Source: Acidimicrobiaceae bacterium (GTDB lineage Bacteria > Actinomycetota > Acidimicrobiia > Acidimicrobiales > RAAP-2). From it: 38,941 bases of DNA. Under the pieces are notes generated by a model that was given only the letters and a program-made list of their open reading frames with translations, was not told the DNA's origin and did not search any database. The stretch spans positions 1-38,941 of the forward strand of contig PLER01000110.1 in the NCBI GenBank assembly GCA_003136495.1. The letters are read 5' to 3'. The position numbers were made by a program, and so were the translations under genes. The stretch's first letter is position 1, and each line of letters begins with the position of its first letter. Of the stretch, positions 26,440-35,407 are shown one piece after another.

Positions 26440-27738
26440 GTGCGGGCTCGGGGAATCGTGACGTTGGCGCGGGCCTCCGCGCAGGACCTCTTTGATCAAA
26501 AGACGGCCTTCGGTCGACTGGCGCTGGTCCACGTCATCATGATGGCGGGCGACACGCTGGTGACCGTCTCACTCGCGGGTTCACTGTTCTTCTCGGTCTC
26601 GCCCACCGAGGCCAAGGGCAAGGTCCTGCTCTACCTGCTCTTGACCATCGCGCCCTTCGCGGTCGTCTCGCCGGTGCTCGGTCCCCTGATCGACCGCTCG
26701 GCCAACGGCCGTCGCATCCTCGTGGCGATCTCGGCCGGGGTTCGCGCGGTGCTGTGTTGGTTGATGGCGGAGCACCTCAACTCTCTCTGGCTCTTTCCCC
26801 TGGCGTTCTTGTTGCTCGTCTCTTCCAAGCTCTACGTCGTCACCCGCGGGGCACTGGTGCCCGAGATGGCGCGCACCGACCAGTTCCGCGAACACGCCGC
26901 GCACGTGGGGGACGCGGGTTGGCCCAACGAGCTCGCCGACGAGGAGAAGGGCTTCGCCGGCTTCAACGCGCAGCTGACCTTGCTCGGTACGTTGATCGGA
27001 CTGGTGGCGGGATCGATCGGTGCGGGAATCCTCAAGGGGATCGGCGCACCGAGCGTGCTCTACGTCGCGGCGTTCGTCTACGTGGGCGCCACGGTCGCCA
27101 GCGCGCGGCTCCAGCGTCCGCTCAAGGTGGTGCGCGACCAAGTCGACGGACTGACCCAGAGCGAACGGGACCTCAACGCCCTCAACCCACTGGGCGACAT
27201 CGAAGTCGCCTGGGGGCTCGGGGCGGCGGCCATCATGCGCTTCGCCGCGGGGTTCGCCACGTTTCTTTTGGCCTTCGGTCTTCGCCGCGAGTCGGCGGGG
27301 CTCGGGTGGTACGCCGTGGCCCTCACCTTGAGCGCTGGCGGTTCGTTACTAGGACTGGCCTTCGTGACGCGGGTGCGCAACCACCTAAAGGAGTCGACGC
27401 TGTTGACCATCGCGCTCTTCATCACGGGCGCGGGCTCCGCGCTCGCGTCGTTGCGGCCGGTGCTGGCGGTGCAGGTGCTGCTCGCGGGCTGGATCGGGCT
27501 GAGCGGGGCCATCGCGCAACCGAGTTTTGACGCGATCACCCAGCGCAACGTCGCGCCCGGCGCCCAGGGTCGCACCTTCGCACGCTTCGCGGTTCGCCAG
27601 CAACTCCTCTGGGTGGTCGGCGCGCTGCTCCCCGTGGCGATCGCCATGAGCTTTTCGGTGGGGGACCGATTGCTCGCGGTGCTCATGATCACCGCGAGTT
27701 TGGTCTACCCCACGGGTCGTCGCAGCGCTCGACGCTAG
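26440..27738 (+). CDS. MFS-type transporter
   Basis: About 12 hydrophobic segments, 'PVLGPLIDRSANGRRILVAISAGVRAVLC'; GTG 26440 chosen because ATG 26311 overlaps the upstream CDS. Confidence 0.82.
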   Translation: MRARGIVTLARASAQDLFDQKTAFGRLALVHVIMMAGDTLVTVSLAGSLFFSVSPTEAKGKVLLYLLLTIAPFAVVSPVLGPLIDRSANGRRILVAISAGVRAVLCWLMAEHLNSLWLFPLAFLLLVSSKLYVVTRGALVPEMARTDQFREHAAHVGDAGWPNELADEEKGFAGFNAQLTLLGTLIGLVAGSIGAGILKGIGAPSVLYVAAFVYVGATVASARLQRPLKVVRDQVDGLTQSERDLNALNPLGDIEVAWGLGAAAIMRFAAGFATFLLAFGLRRESAGLGWYAVALTLSAGGSLLGLAFVTRVRNHLKESTLLTIALFITGAGSALASLRPVLAVQVLLAGWIGLSGAIAQPSFDAITQRNVAPGAQGRTFARFAVRQQLLWVVGALLPVAIAMSFSVGDRLLAVLMITASLVYPTGRRSARR

Positions 27739-27767
27739 GTCGGCGGCCGAGGTGGGGTGTGGTGTAA

Positions 27768-29075
27768 TTGGTGATGGCGATGACCCCGAAATCGGAGTAT
27801 TCGGCGAGTGAACTCGCGACGCTACCGCACGTGGTGGTGGTCGGCGGGGGCTTCGCGGGCGTCTCGACGGTACGCAAACTCGCCAACCGACCCGTTCGCG
27901 TCACGCTGATTGACCGTCATAACTTCCACGCGTTCCTCCCGCTGCTGTACCAGGTGGCGACCGCGGGACTCGAGCCGGCGGACGTCGCCTATCCGCTGCG
28001 GACGATCTTCGGCCACGCGAAGAACGTGCGAGTGCGCCACGCCCGCGTCAGCGCGGTCGACCAGGCTCGCAACGTCGTCGTTCTCCAAGACGGGAACGAG
28101 ATCGGCTACGACCACGTCGTCGTCGCCACCGGGGCGGTCGCCTCCTACTTCGACATTCCCGGCGCCAAGACCTACGCCATGCCGCTCTACACGCTGGCGA
28201 ACGCGCGGCGGCTGCGTAATCGACTCCTACGTTCCCTCGAAGACGCCGACGTCGCCGCGGAGACCTCGGCGGTCTCGCTCAACTTCGTGGTCGTCGGCGG
28301 CGGACCCACGGGGGTCGAAACCGCCGGAGCACTCTCGGAGCTCATCGAAATCGCCGTTCGCCGCGACGGTCTGCGCCTCGACCGTGAGAAGGTGCGCATC
28401 CGCTTGGTCGACGTGGCGCCACGCCTCTTGACGGCCTTTCCCGAGAGCGCGAGCACCTACGCGATCAAGGAGTTGCGTTCGATGGGCGTGGACGTGGAAC
28501 TCGGTCGCTCGGTCGTCGAGGTCGAGCAGTACGGCATCCGCTTTTCCGACGGCGAACGACTCGACGCCGCGGCGGTGATCTGGGCGGCCGGCGTGACGGT
28601 CGCGGGAACCCTGGCGAGTCACCTGGCCACGAAGATCGGACCGAGCGGGCGGGCGCTCGTCGGCGCGGACCTTCGCGTCGACGGCAGTGAGAACGTGTGG
28701 AGCATTGGCGACGCCGCGGCGATCGCCGATCCGAAGGCGACGTTCTACCCGCAGTTGGCCCCACTCGCCATCCAGTCGGGGCGACACTGCGCCGAGCAGA
28801 TCCTGCGCGTGCTCCGCGGCGAGGCGACCGAGGTGTTCCGCTACCACGACAAGGGAATCATGGCGACGATCGGCCGGCGCGCGGCCGTGGCGAAGTTGCC
28901 GCACGCGGGCGTCATCAAGGGCACGATCGGGTGGCTGGCGTGGTTGGGGCTGCACTTGTGGTACCTGGTCGGGTTTCGTAACCGCCTGCGCGTGCTCATC
29001 AACTGGACGTGGCGCTACTTCGACTGGCCGTCGGGTCCGCGCCTCATCGTCGCCGACGCCGAGACGGCACCCTAA
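27768..29075 (+). CDS. ndh: NAD(P)/FAD-dependent oxidoreductase, type II NADH dehydrogenase-like
   Basis: 'HVVVVGGGFAGVSTVRKLANRPVRVTLIDRHNFHAFLPLLYQVATAGLEPADVAYPLR', 'VVVGGGPTGVETAGALSEL', 'VWSIGDAAAI', 'YHDKGIMATIGRRAAV'. Confidence 0.9.
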   Translation: MVMAMTPKSEYSASELATLPHVVVVGGGFAGVSTVRKLANRPVRVTLIDRHNFHAFLPLLYQVATAGLEPADVAYPLRTIFGHAKNVRVRHARVSAVDQARNVVVLQDGNEIGYDHVVVATGAVASYFDIPGAKTYAMPLYTLANARRLRNRLLRSLEDADVAAETSAVSLNFVVVGGGPTGVETAGALSELIEIAVRRDGLRLDREKVRIRLVDVAPRLLTAFPESASTYAIKELRSMGVDVELGRSVVEVEQYGIRFSDGERLDAAAVIWAAGVTVAGTLASHLATKIGPSGRALVGADLRVDGSENVWSIGDAAAIADPKATFYPQLAPLAIQSGRHCAEQILRVLRGEATEVFRYHDKGIMATIGRRAAVAKLPHAGVIKGTIGWLAWLGLHLWYLVGFRNRLRVLINWTWRYFDWPSGPRLIVADAETAP

Positions 29076-29104
29076 CTCCCGACGCGGTGGGCCACGAACC
29101 TCGC

Positions 29105-30649
29105 ATGGACCGACGCGAGTTGCTGCGTCGTGGCGCGCAACTCGGCGCGGTCCTGACCTCGGCGGTCGCGACCTCTGGCTCGCTCGCCGGGTCCCGCGCC
29201 GGCGCGTCGAGCCGCGTCGTCAACGCCCGGGATTGGGCGTCGCTCGCGACACAACTCTCGGGCACGCTGGTGCTACCCGCGGACCACGCCTACGGCGCGG
29301 ACCGACTGCTCTATAACGCGAAGTTCGTGGACCTTCACCCCGCGGCGCTCGCCTACTGCGCCACCGGGGAGGACGTGGCGCGCTGCGTGGCCTTCGCCAC
29401 CGACCACGACGTCGACGTCGTGGCGCGTTCCGGGGGACACAGCTACGGGGGCTACTCGAACTGCGCCGGCCTGGTCATCGACGTCAGTCGTCTCTCAGCG
29501 ATCAGCGTTGACACGAAGAGCAACACCGCCGTCGTCGGTGCGGGCGCTCGATTGATCGACGTCTATAACGTCCTTGGATCGAACGAGCGACTCCTGCCCG
29601 CCGGCTCGTGTCCGAGCGTCGGCGTCGCCGGTCTCACCCTGGGCGGCGGCATCGGCGTGTTCGCCCGTCGCTACGGGATGACCTCGGACAACGTGCGCGC
29701 CGTCAGTCTCGTCACCGCGGACGCTCGTCACGTGAGCGCGAACCAGCACGACTTCACCGAGTTGCTCTGGGCCTGTCGCGGCGGGGGCGGGGGGAACTTC
29801 GGGGTCGCGACCGAGTTCACCTTCGACGTCCATCCCATGCCCGAGGTCACGCTCTTCACGCTGCAGTATCCCTGGGCGGTGGCGACCACGATGCTCGAAG
29901 CGTGGCAGCGCTGGATCGTCACGGCGCCCGACGAGTTGTGGTCGAACTGTGAACTCGCCTCCCAGGGCGACTACGGCTACCTGGCGCAGATCGCGGGCGT
30001 GTACTGCGGACCACCGGCGGCCCTCGCCAGCCTGCTGACGCCACTGCAGTCGTCCATCGCCACGTCACCGACGTACCGATTCGTCGGCGGGGAGTCCTAC
30101 ATCAGGGCGATGATGATAGAGGCCGGGTGTTCCGGTCTTTCGGTGGCCGCGTGCCACCTGCCCTCGGCGAACCCCGCGGGACGACTCAGTCGATCGGCCT
30201 ACTCGGCCAAGTCCTCCTACGTGAATGGACCGATGGACCACGCGCGGGCGAGCGCGATCGTCGACGCCGTCGAACGACTGAAGTCCGACGCGCCCACCCT
30301 CGGTGGGGCGCTGGCCTTTGACGCCTACGGCGGGGTCATCAATCGAATAGCCAGTGACGCCACCGCCTTCGTCCACCGTGACGCGCTGGCCTGCATCCAA
30401 GCCACGTACTCGTGGTCCGCCTACACCTCGGCAGCGGAGCTCGCCGGCGGGGCGGCGTGGTTGACGTGGCTCGGCGCGGAGGTCTTTGACGCCGTCACCG
30501 GGGCGTATCAGAACTACATCGACCCGACGCTCACCGACTGGCGTCGCGCGTACTACGGCTCGAACTTAGAGAGGCTGGTCAAGGTGAAGCGCGACTACGA
30601 CCCCGAGAACCGATTCCACTTCGCTCAATCGATACCACTGGCGCTCTAG
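29105..30649 (+). CDS. Tat-exported FAD-binding (BBE-type) oxidoreductase
   Basis: Twin-Arg-like 'MDRRELLRRGAQLGAVLTSAVATSG'; 'VVARSGGHSYGGYSNCAGLVIDVSRL', 'PAGSCPSVGVAGLTLGGGIG', C-terminal 'YYGSNLERLVKVKRDYDPENRFHFAQSIP'. Confidence 0.92.
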   Translation: MDRRELLRRGAQLGAVLTSAVATSGSLAGSRAGASSRVVNARDWASLATQLSGTLVLPADHAYGADRLLYNAKFVDLHPAALAYCATGEDVARCVAFATDHDVDVVARSGGHSYGGYSNCAGLVIDVSRLSAISVDTKSNTAVVGAGARLIDVYNVLGSNERLLPAGSCPSVGVAGLTLGGGIGVFARRYGMTSDNVRAVSLVTADARHVSANQHDFTELLWACRGGGGGNFGVATEFTFDVHPMPEVTLFTLQYPWAVATTMLEAWQRWIVTAPDELWSNCELASQGDYGYLAQIAGVYCGPPAALASLLTPLQSSIATSPTYRFVGGESYIRAMMIEAGCSGLSVAACHLPSANPAGRLSRSAYSAKSSYVNGPMDHARASAIVDAVERLKSDAPTLGGALAFDAYGGVINRIASDATAFVHRDALACIQATYSWSAYTSAAELAGGAAWLTWLGAEVFDAVTGAYQNYIDPTLTDWRRAYYGSNLERLVKVKRDYDPENRFHFAQSIPLAL

Positions 30650-30688
30650 GGGAGATCTACCGCCAGTGAGCCAACGTTGTCTGCGCGG

Positions 30689-32479
30689 CTACGCGAGTCG
30701 CGCCTCGAGGTCGGTGACGAAGTCGCGCAACTGCTCGGGCAGTCGCTCGTTGAACTGGGCGTAGTGCTCTTTGATGCGCGGGATCTCCTCACGCCACTCG
30801 TCGTCGTTCACGCTGAGGAGTTCTTCCATGTCGGCGCGGCTGACGTTGAGCCCCTCGACGTTGATCGCGTCGACGGTCGGCACGTAGCCAATGACGGTCT
30901 CGGTCGCGTCGCCCTTTCCGGCGGTGCGCTCGAAGACCCACTCGAGGACCCGCGAGTTCTCGCCGAAGCCCGGCCATAGCCAGCGACCGTCGTCACTCTT
31001 ACGGAACCAGTTCACGTAGAAGATCTTGGGCAACTTCGCCTCGTCGAAGCGCTCCGAGAAGGTCAGCCAGTGACCGAAGTAGTCGGCCATGTTGTACCCA
31101 CAAAAGGGCAACATCGCGAAGGGGTCGCGGCGCAGGTTCCCGACCGCCCCCGCGGCGGCGGCGGTCGTCTCACTGGCCATAATCGATCCCAAGAAGACGC
31201 CGTGGTTCCAGTCGCGCGACTGGAACACCAAGGGGATGACGCTCGCGCGGCGACCACCGAAGAGGATGGCGTCGATGGGCACGCCGGCGGGGTCCTCCCA
31301 CTCGGGGGCGATGGCGGGGTCTTGGTCGGCCGGCGCGGTGAAGCGAGAGTTCGGGTGCGCGGCGGGCGTGCCGAGCTCCTTGCTCCACGGCTGACCCTTC
31401 CAGTCGGTGAGTCCCTCGGGCGCGTCGCCCATCCCTTCCCACCAGACGTCGCCGTCCCTGGTGAGGGCGGTGTTAGTGAAGATCGTGTTCGCCGCGACGG
31501 AGTACATGGCGTTGGGGTTGGTATCCATGTTGGTGCCCGGAGCGACGCCGAAGAAGCCCGCTTCGGGGTTGATGGCGTAGAGGCGGCCGTCGGGACCGGG
31601 CTTCATCCAGCAGATGTCGTCGCCGACCGTCTCGACTTTCCAGCCCGGCAACGTCGGCACCAACATCGCCAGGTTCGTCTTGCCGCAGGCGCTCGGAAAG
31701 GCCCCGGTGACGTAGCGCGACTCACCGGCGGGGTTGGTGAGCTTCAAGATCAACATGTGCTCAGCCAGCCAGCCGGCGTCGCGCGCCAGCACCGAGGCGA
31801 TGCGCAGGGCGAAGCACTTCTTGCCGAGCAACGCGTTGCCGCCGTATCCCGAGCCGAAGGAGATGATTTCGCTCGTCTCGGGGAACTGGACGATGTACTT
31901 GTTCTCCTCGTCACAGGGCCACGGGACGTCGGCCTGTCCTTCGGCCAAGGGCATACCGACCGAGTGCAGGCACGGCACGAACTCGCCCGTCTCGCCCAGC
32001 ACCTCGAGCGCGCCTTGACCCATGCGCGTCATGATGCGCATCGAGACCGCCACGTAGGGCGAGTCGGTGATCTCCACGCCGATGTGCGAGATCCGCGAAC
32101 CGAGCGGTCCCATGGAAAAGGGCACCACGTACATCGTGCGGCCCTTCATCGCGCCGGTGAAGAGCGTAGTGAGCGTCTCGCGCATCTCGGCGGGGTCGCG
32201 CCAATTGTTCGTCGGTCCCGCGTCGATCTCTTTGGCGGAGCAGATGAAGGTGCGGTCCTCGACGCGCGCCACGTCACCCGGATCGGAGGCGGCGTAGTAG
32301 CTGTTGGGTCGCTTCGCCTCGGAGAGTTTCGTGAAGGTGCCGTTGTCGACGAGCAGTTGACAGAGCTCGTCGTACTCCTCGGCCGATCCGTCACACCAGT
32401 GGATACGATCGGGGGTTGTGAGCAGGGCCACTTCCTCGACCCATTCGATCAACTGCTTATTGGCGGTTGGGTACGTCAC
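30689..32479 (-). CDS. pckG: Phosphoenolpyruvate carboxykinase (GTP)
   Basis: '[15 protein letters not shown]', '[15 protein letters not shown]', '[27 protein letters not shown]', 'YFGHWL'. Confidence 0.97.
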   Translation of the reverse strand: MTYPTANKQLIEWVEEVALLTTPDRIHWCDGSAEEYDELCQLLVDNGTFTKLSEAKRPNSYYAASDPGDVARVEDRTFICSAKEIDAGPTNNWRDPAEMRETLTTLFTGAMKGRTMYVVPFSMGPLGSRISHIGVEITDSPYVAVSMRIMTRMGQGALEVLGETGEFVPCLHSVGMPLAEGQADVPWPCDEENKYIVQFPETSEIISFGSGYGGNALLGKKCFALRIASVLARDAGWLAEHMLILKLTNPAGESRYVTGAFPSACGKTNLAMLVPTLPGWKVETVGDDICWMKPGPDGRLYAINPEAGFFGVAPGTNMDTNPNAMYSVAANTIFTNTALTRDGDVWWEGMGDAPEGLTDWKGQPWSKELGTPAAHPNSRFTAPADQDPAIAPEWEDPAGVPIDAILFGGRRASVIPLVFQSRDWNHGVFLGSIMASETTAAAAGAVGNLRRDPFAMLPFCGYNMADYFGHWLTFSERFDEAKLPKIFYVNWFRKSDDGRWLWPGFGENSRVLEWVFERTAGKGDATETVIGYVPTVDAINVEGLNVSRADMEELLSVNDDEWREEIPRIKEHYAQFNERLPEQLRDFVTDLEARLA

Positions 32480-32539
32480 GTCGTCCTCGTTTTGTAGTCA
32501 CTACGTCGCCTCGTACGACGCAATACTTGAACCACTGTC

Positions 32540-33484
32540 ATGAGCGCACCGACCGACCCAACCAGAGAACGAAGCCAGCGAGAAGATGACGTACTGGAGC
32601 GTATAGCCAAAATCGTCGCCCCAGAGCGCACCCCGGCTGGAGAAACCTACGTTGGCGACGACGCGGCGGTGCTGGCGCCCTTCGTGGGCCAAGCGATCAT
32701 CAGCACCGACGTCGCGGTGCTCGGGGTGCACCTCGACGCCGTGCTCTTTCCCTTGGAGGACCTCGGCTACAAGGCCGTGATGGCCGCCCTCTCGGATTTG
32801 GCCGCCATGGGCGCGCGTCCGAGAGGCCTCGTGGTCGCCGTGAGCGCCCCACCGGGCACGGATTTAGAGGCGCTGCACCGCGGGGTCGCCGACGCCGCGG
32901 CCCTGGCGAGTACGCCGGTCGTCGGGGGCGACCTCTCAAGGGGCGCCGACGTGACGGTGGCGGTGACGGTCTTCGGCGAGTGCCCCGGCCGCGGGGCCGT
33001 GCTGCGCAGTGGCGCGCAGCCGGGCGACGAACTTCTGGTCACCGCGCCCCTTGGTCGTGCGGCGGCGGGGCTGCGTCGACGTCGAGCGGGCGCCGAACTC
33101 TCCGACGAACTCGTCGTCGCCCACCGTCGACCCTGGCCGAGGCTGCGCGAGGGCACCGCCGCTCGCGGCGCGCACGTGCACGCGATGATGGACCTGAGTG
33201 ACGGGATCGGACTTGACCTGCACCGGATGGCCGACGCGTCGGACGTGGGCTTCGCGTTGACGGGGCTCCCGGTAGCGAATGGAGCGACGCTGGATGAGGC
33301 GATCAGTGGGGGCGAGGACTACGAGTTAGTCATCGCGACCAACGACCCCGGCCGACTGCGGTTGCTCTACCTCGATCGCGGCCTCGAAGCGCCCATCACG
33401 ATTGGCCGCGTGGTCGAGGATCCGGCCGTTCGCACGCTGGAGGGCGAGCCCTTCGAGCGACGAGGCTTCGAGCACAACCTCTAG
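32540..33484 (+). CDS. thiL: Thiamine-monophosphate kinase
   Basis: 'YVGDDAAVLAP', 'YKAVMAALSDLAAMGARPRGLVVAVSAPP', 'VVGGDLSRGADVTVAVTVFGE', 'AMMDLSDGIGLDLHRMA', 'ISGGEDYELVI'. Confidence 0.95.
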   Translation: MSAPTDPTRERSQREDDVLERIAKIVAPERTPAGETYVGDDAAVLAPFVGQAIISTDVAVLGVHLDAVLFPLEDLGYKAVMAALSDLAAMGARPRGLVVAVSAPPGTDLEALHRGVADAAALASTPVVGGDLSRGADVTVAVTVFGECPGRGAVLRSGAQPGDELLVTAPLGRAAAGLRRRRAGAELSDELVVAHRRPWPRLREGTAARGAHVHAMMDLSDGIGLDLHRMADASDVGFALTGLPVANGATLDEAISGGEDYELVIATNDPGRLRLLYLDRGLEAPITIGRVVEDPAVRTLEGEPFERRGFEHNL

Positions 33485-33487
33485 GAG

Positions 33488-33697
33488 TTAGGCCGAGAAG
33501 TTCGAACGAGCGGGCTTGGTGACCTTGCCCGAGCGAAGGCAGCCGGTGCAGACGTTGAGTCGCTTCGGGGTGCCGTTGACCAACGCGCGCACGCGCTGGA
33601 TGTTCGGGTTCCAGCGACGCTTGGTACGACGGTGCGAGTGCGAGACGTTCATGCCGAAAGACGGCTTCTTACCGCAAAGTTCGCAGACTGAGGCCAT
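33488..33697 (-). CDS. rpmB: 50S ribosomal protein L28 (Cys-containing form)
   Basis: '[61 protein letters not shown]'. Confidence 0.97.
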   Translation of the reverse strand: MASVCELCGKKPSFGMNVSHSHRRTKRRWNPNIQRVRALVNGTPKRLNVCTGCLRSGKVTKPARSNFSA

Positions 33698-33775
33698 GGT
33701 GAACATTCTCCTTGCGCCCGTAAGGACCGGGCTGGGACGGGGTGAAACAGACTCATCATTGTAGCATCGCTAGCC

Positions 33776-35407
33776 ATGAGCACTCCCACGACGCTGTCGG
33801 CTCAAGACCTGCGTCGGGTGATCGCCACCTACGGCGACCTGCTGCGGAGCCACCGTGAGGTCATCAACCGCCTGAACGTCTACCCGGTGCCCGACGGGGA
33901 CACCGGGACCAATATGGCCCTCACGATCGAATCGGTCGCCACGGCGCTTGAGGCGTTGGACGACACCGCTCCCATGGGCGAGGTCGCCAAGACCATTGCC
34001 CGAGGGTCCTTGATGGGGGCTCGGGGCAACTCCGGGGTCATCCTCTCCCAACTCCTGCGCGGCCTCGTCGCGGGGTTCCCGAGTGACGGCGAGGTGAGCG
34101 CCGCGGAACTCGCGGTCGGGCTCGTGCACGCCGATGATCTGGCCCGTCAGGCCGTCTTGCGCCCCGTCGAAGGGACGATCCTCTCGGTGGCGCGTGGCGG
34201 GGCCGAGGGCGCACGCGACCACCAAACGACGCTGCTCGAGCTCGTGCGCGCGGCGCGCGACGCGTCGAAGGTCGCCTTGGCGAAGACGCCCGATCAGCTG
34301 GCGGTCCTCAAGCGCGCCGGCGTCGTTGACTCGGGGGGCACGGGGCTGGTGTTGTTCTTCGACGCACTCTGTTTCGTGGTCGGGGACGACGCGTTGCCGG
34401 TCGCGCCGAACGCTGAGGGCATTGAGGTGCACGTCCACGAAGAGCCCAACGGCGTCTCGGCGGCGGCGGAGTTGCGCTACGAGGTGATGTACCTGCTCGA
34501 CGCCGACGACGCGAAGATGCACGCCTTTCGAGAGGTCTGGGCGGGCCTGGGCGACTCGATAGTGATCGTGGGGGATGAGGGCATCTACAACTGCCACATT
34601 CACACCAACGAGATCGGGGCGGCGATCGAGGCGTCCTTCGACGCGGGACGTCCGCGCGAGATTCGCATCACCGACCTCACCGAGCAGGTCGTTGAGGAGC
34701 GCTGGGTGCGTGAGGCGACGCTGCTGGGCGATGACGTCGAAGACCCGCCTCCGACCACCGCCGTGGTGGCCGTCGTCGTTGGTGAGGGGATTGGCCGTAT
34801 CTTCCACTCGCTGGGCGTTCGTCAGCTCGTCCTCGGGGGCCAGTCCATGAATCCCTCGACGAAAGAACTCGTCGAGGCCGTCGAACTCACTGGTTCGAGC
34901 CAGGTCGTGATACTGCCGAACAACAAGAACATCCAACCCGTCGCGGAGCAAGTGGTGGAACTCGTTAGCCAGTCGGTCGCCGTGGTGTCGACGACGTCCA
35001 TCGTGGAGGGCTTCGCCGCGCTCTTGGCCTACGACCCGGACGCGACCCTCGAGGCCAACGCGGCGGCGATGAAGGCCTCGGCGTGCAACGTCGTCGCGGG
35101 CGAGATCACCCAGGCGGTGCGTGATACGACGACCGACGCGGGCGAGGTGAAAGAGGGCGACTGGATCGGTCTCGGGGCGGCGGGCGTGCTCTCCATCGCG
35201 GGGTCCATCGCGGCGGCGAGTAACCAGTTGCTCGAGCGCCTGGTGCGCCCCGAGCACGAGCTGCTCACCATCATCGAGGGCGACGGCTCCTCGCCCGCCA
35301 ACACCCGTCGGGTCACCGAGTTCCTCGCCGAGGAGTACCCCCAGATCAGCGTCGAAGTCCACTACGGCGGCCAGCCCCTCTACCCCTACTACTTCGGCCT
35401 CGAGTGA
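33776..35407 (+). CDS. DAK2 domain-containing (FakA/YloV-like) kinase
   Basis: 'INRLNVYPVPDGDTGTNMALTIESV', 'SLMGARGNSGVILSQLLRG', 'VDSGGTGLVLFFDAL', 'EVMYLLDADD', 'CHIHTNEIGAAIE'. Confidence 0.93.
   Translation: MSTPTTLSAQDLRRVIATYGDLLRSHREVINRLNVYPVPDGDTGTNMALTIESVATALEALDDTAPMGEVAKTIARGSLMGARGNSGVILSQLLRGLVAGFPSDGEVSAAELAVGLVHADDLARQAVLRPVEGTILSVARGGAEGARDHQTTLLELVRAARDASKVALAKTPDQLAVLKRAGVVDSGGTGLVLFFDALCFVVGDDALPVAPNAEGIEVHVHEEPNGVSAAAELRYEVMYLLDADDAKMHAFREVWAGLGDSIVIVGDEGIYNCHIHTNEIGAAIEASFDAGRPREIRITDLTEQVVEERWVREATLLGDDVEDPPPTTAVVAVVVGEGIGRIFHSLGVRQLVLGGQSMNPSTKELVEAVELTGSSQVVILPNNKNIQPVAEQVVELVSQSVAVVSTTSIVEGFAALLAYDPDATLEANAAAMKASACNVVAGEITQAVRDTTTDAGEVKEGDWIGLGAAGVLSIAGSIAAASNQLLERLVRPEHELLTIIEGDGSSPANTRRVTEFLAEEYPQISVEVHYGGQPLYPYYFGLE

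Noticed and set aside
31070-32497. 475-aa + ORF antisense to pckG
   Set aside because: Shadow ORF of a strongly conserved PEPCK gene.
33488-33697. Cys-containing L28 as evidence of a zinc-responsive ribosomal paralog switch
   Set aside because: Only this copy is visible; without the rest of the genome there is no evidence for a Cys-free paralog or Zur control.
33770-35362. 530-aa minus ORF antisense to the DAK2 gene
   Set aside because: Composition-driven shadow ORF; the DAK2 frame carries conserved motifs.
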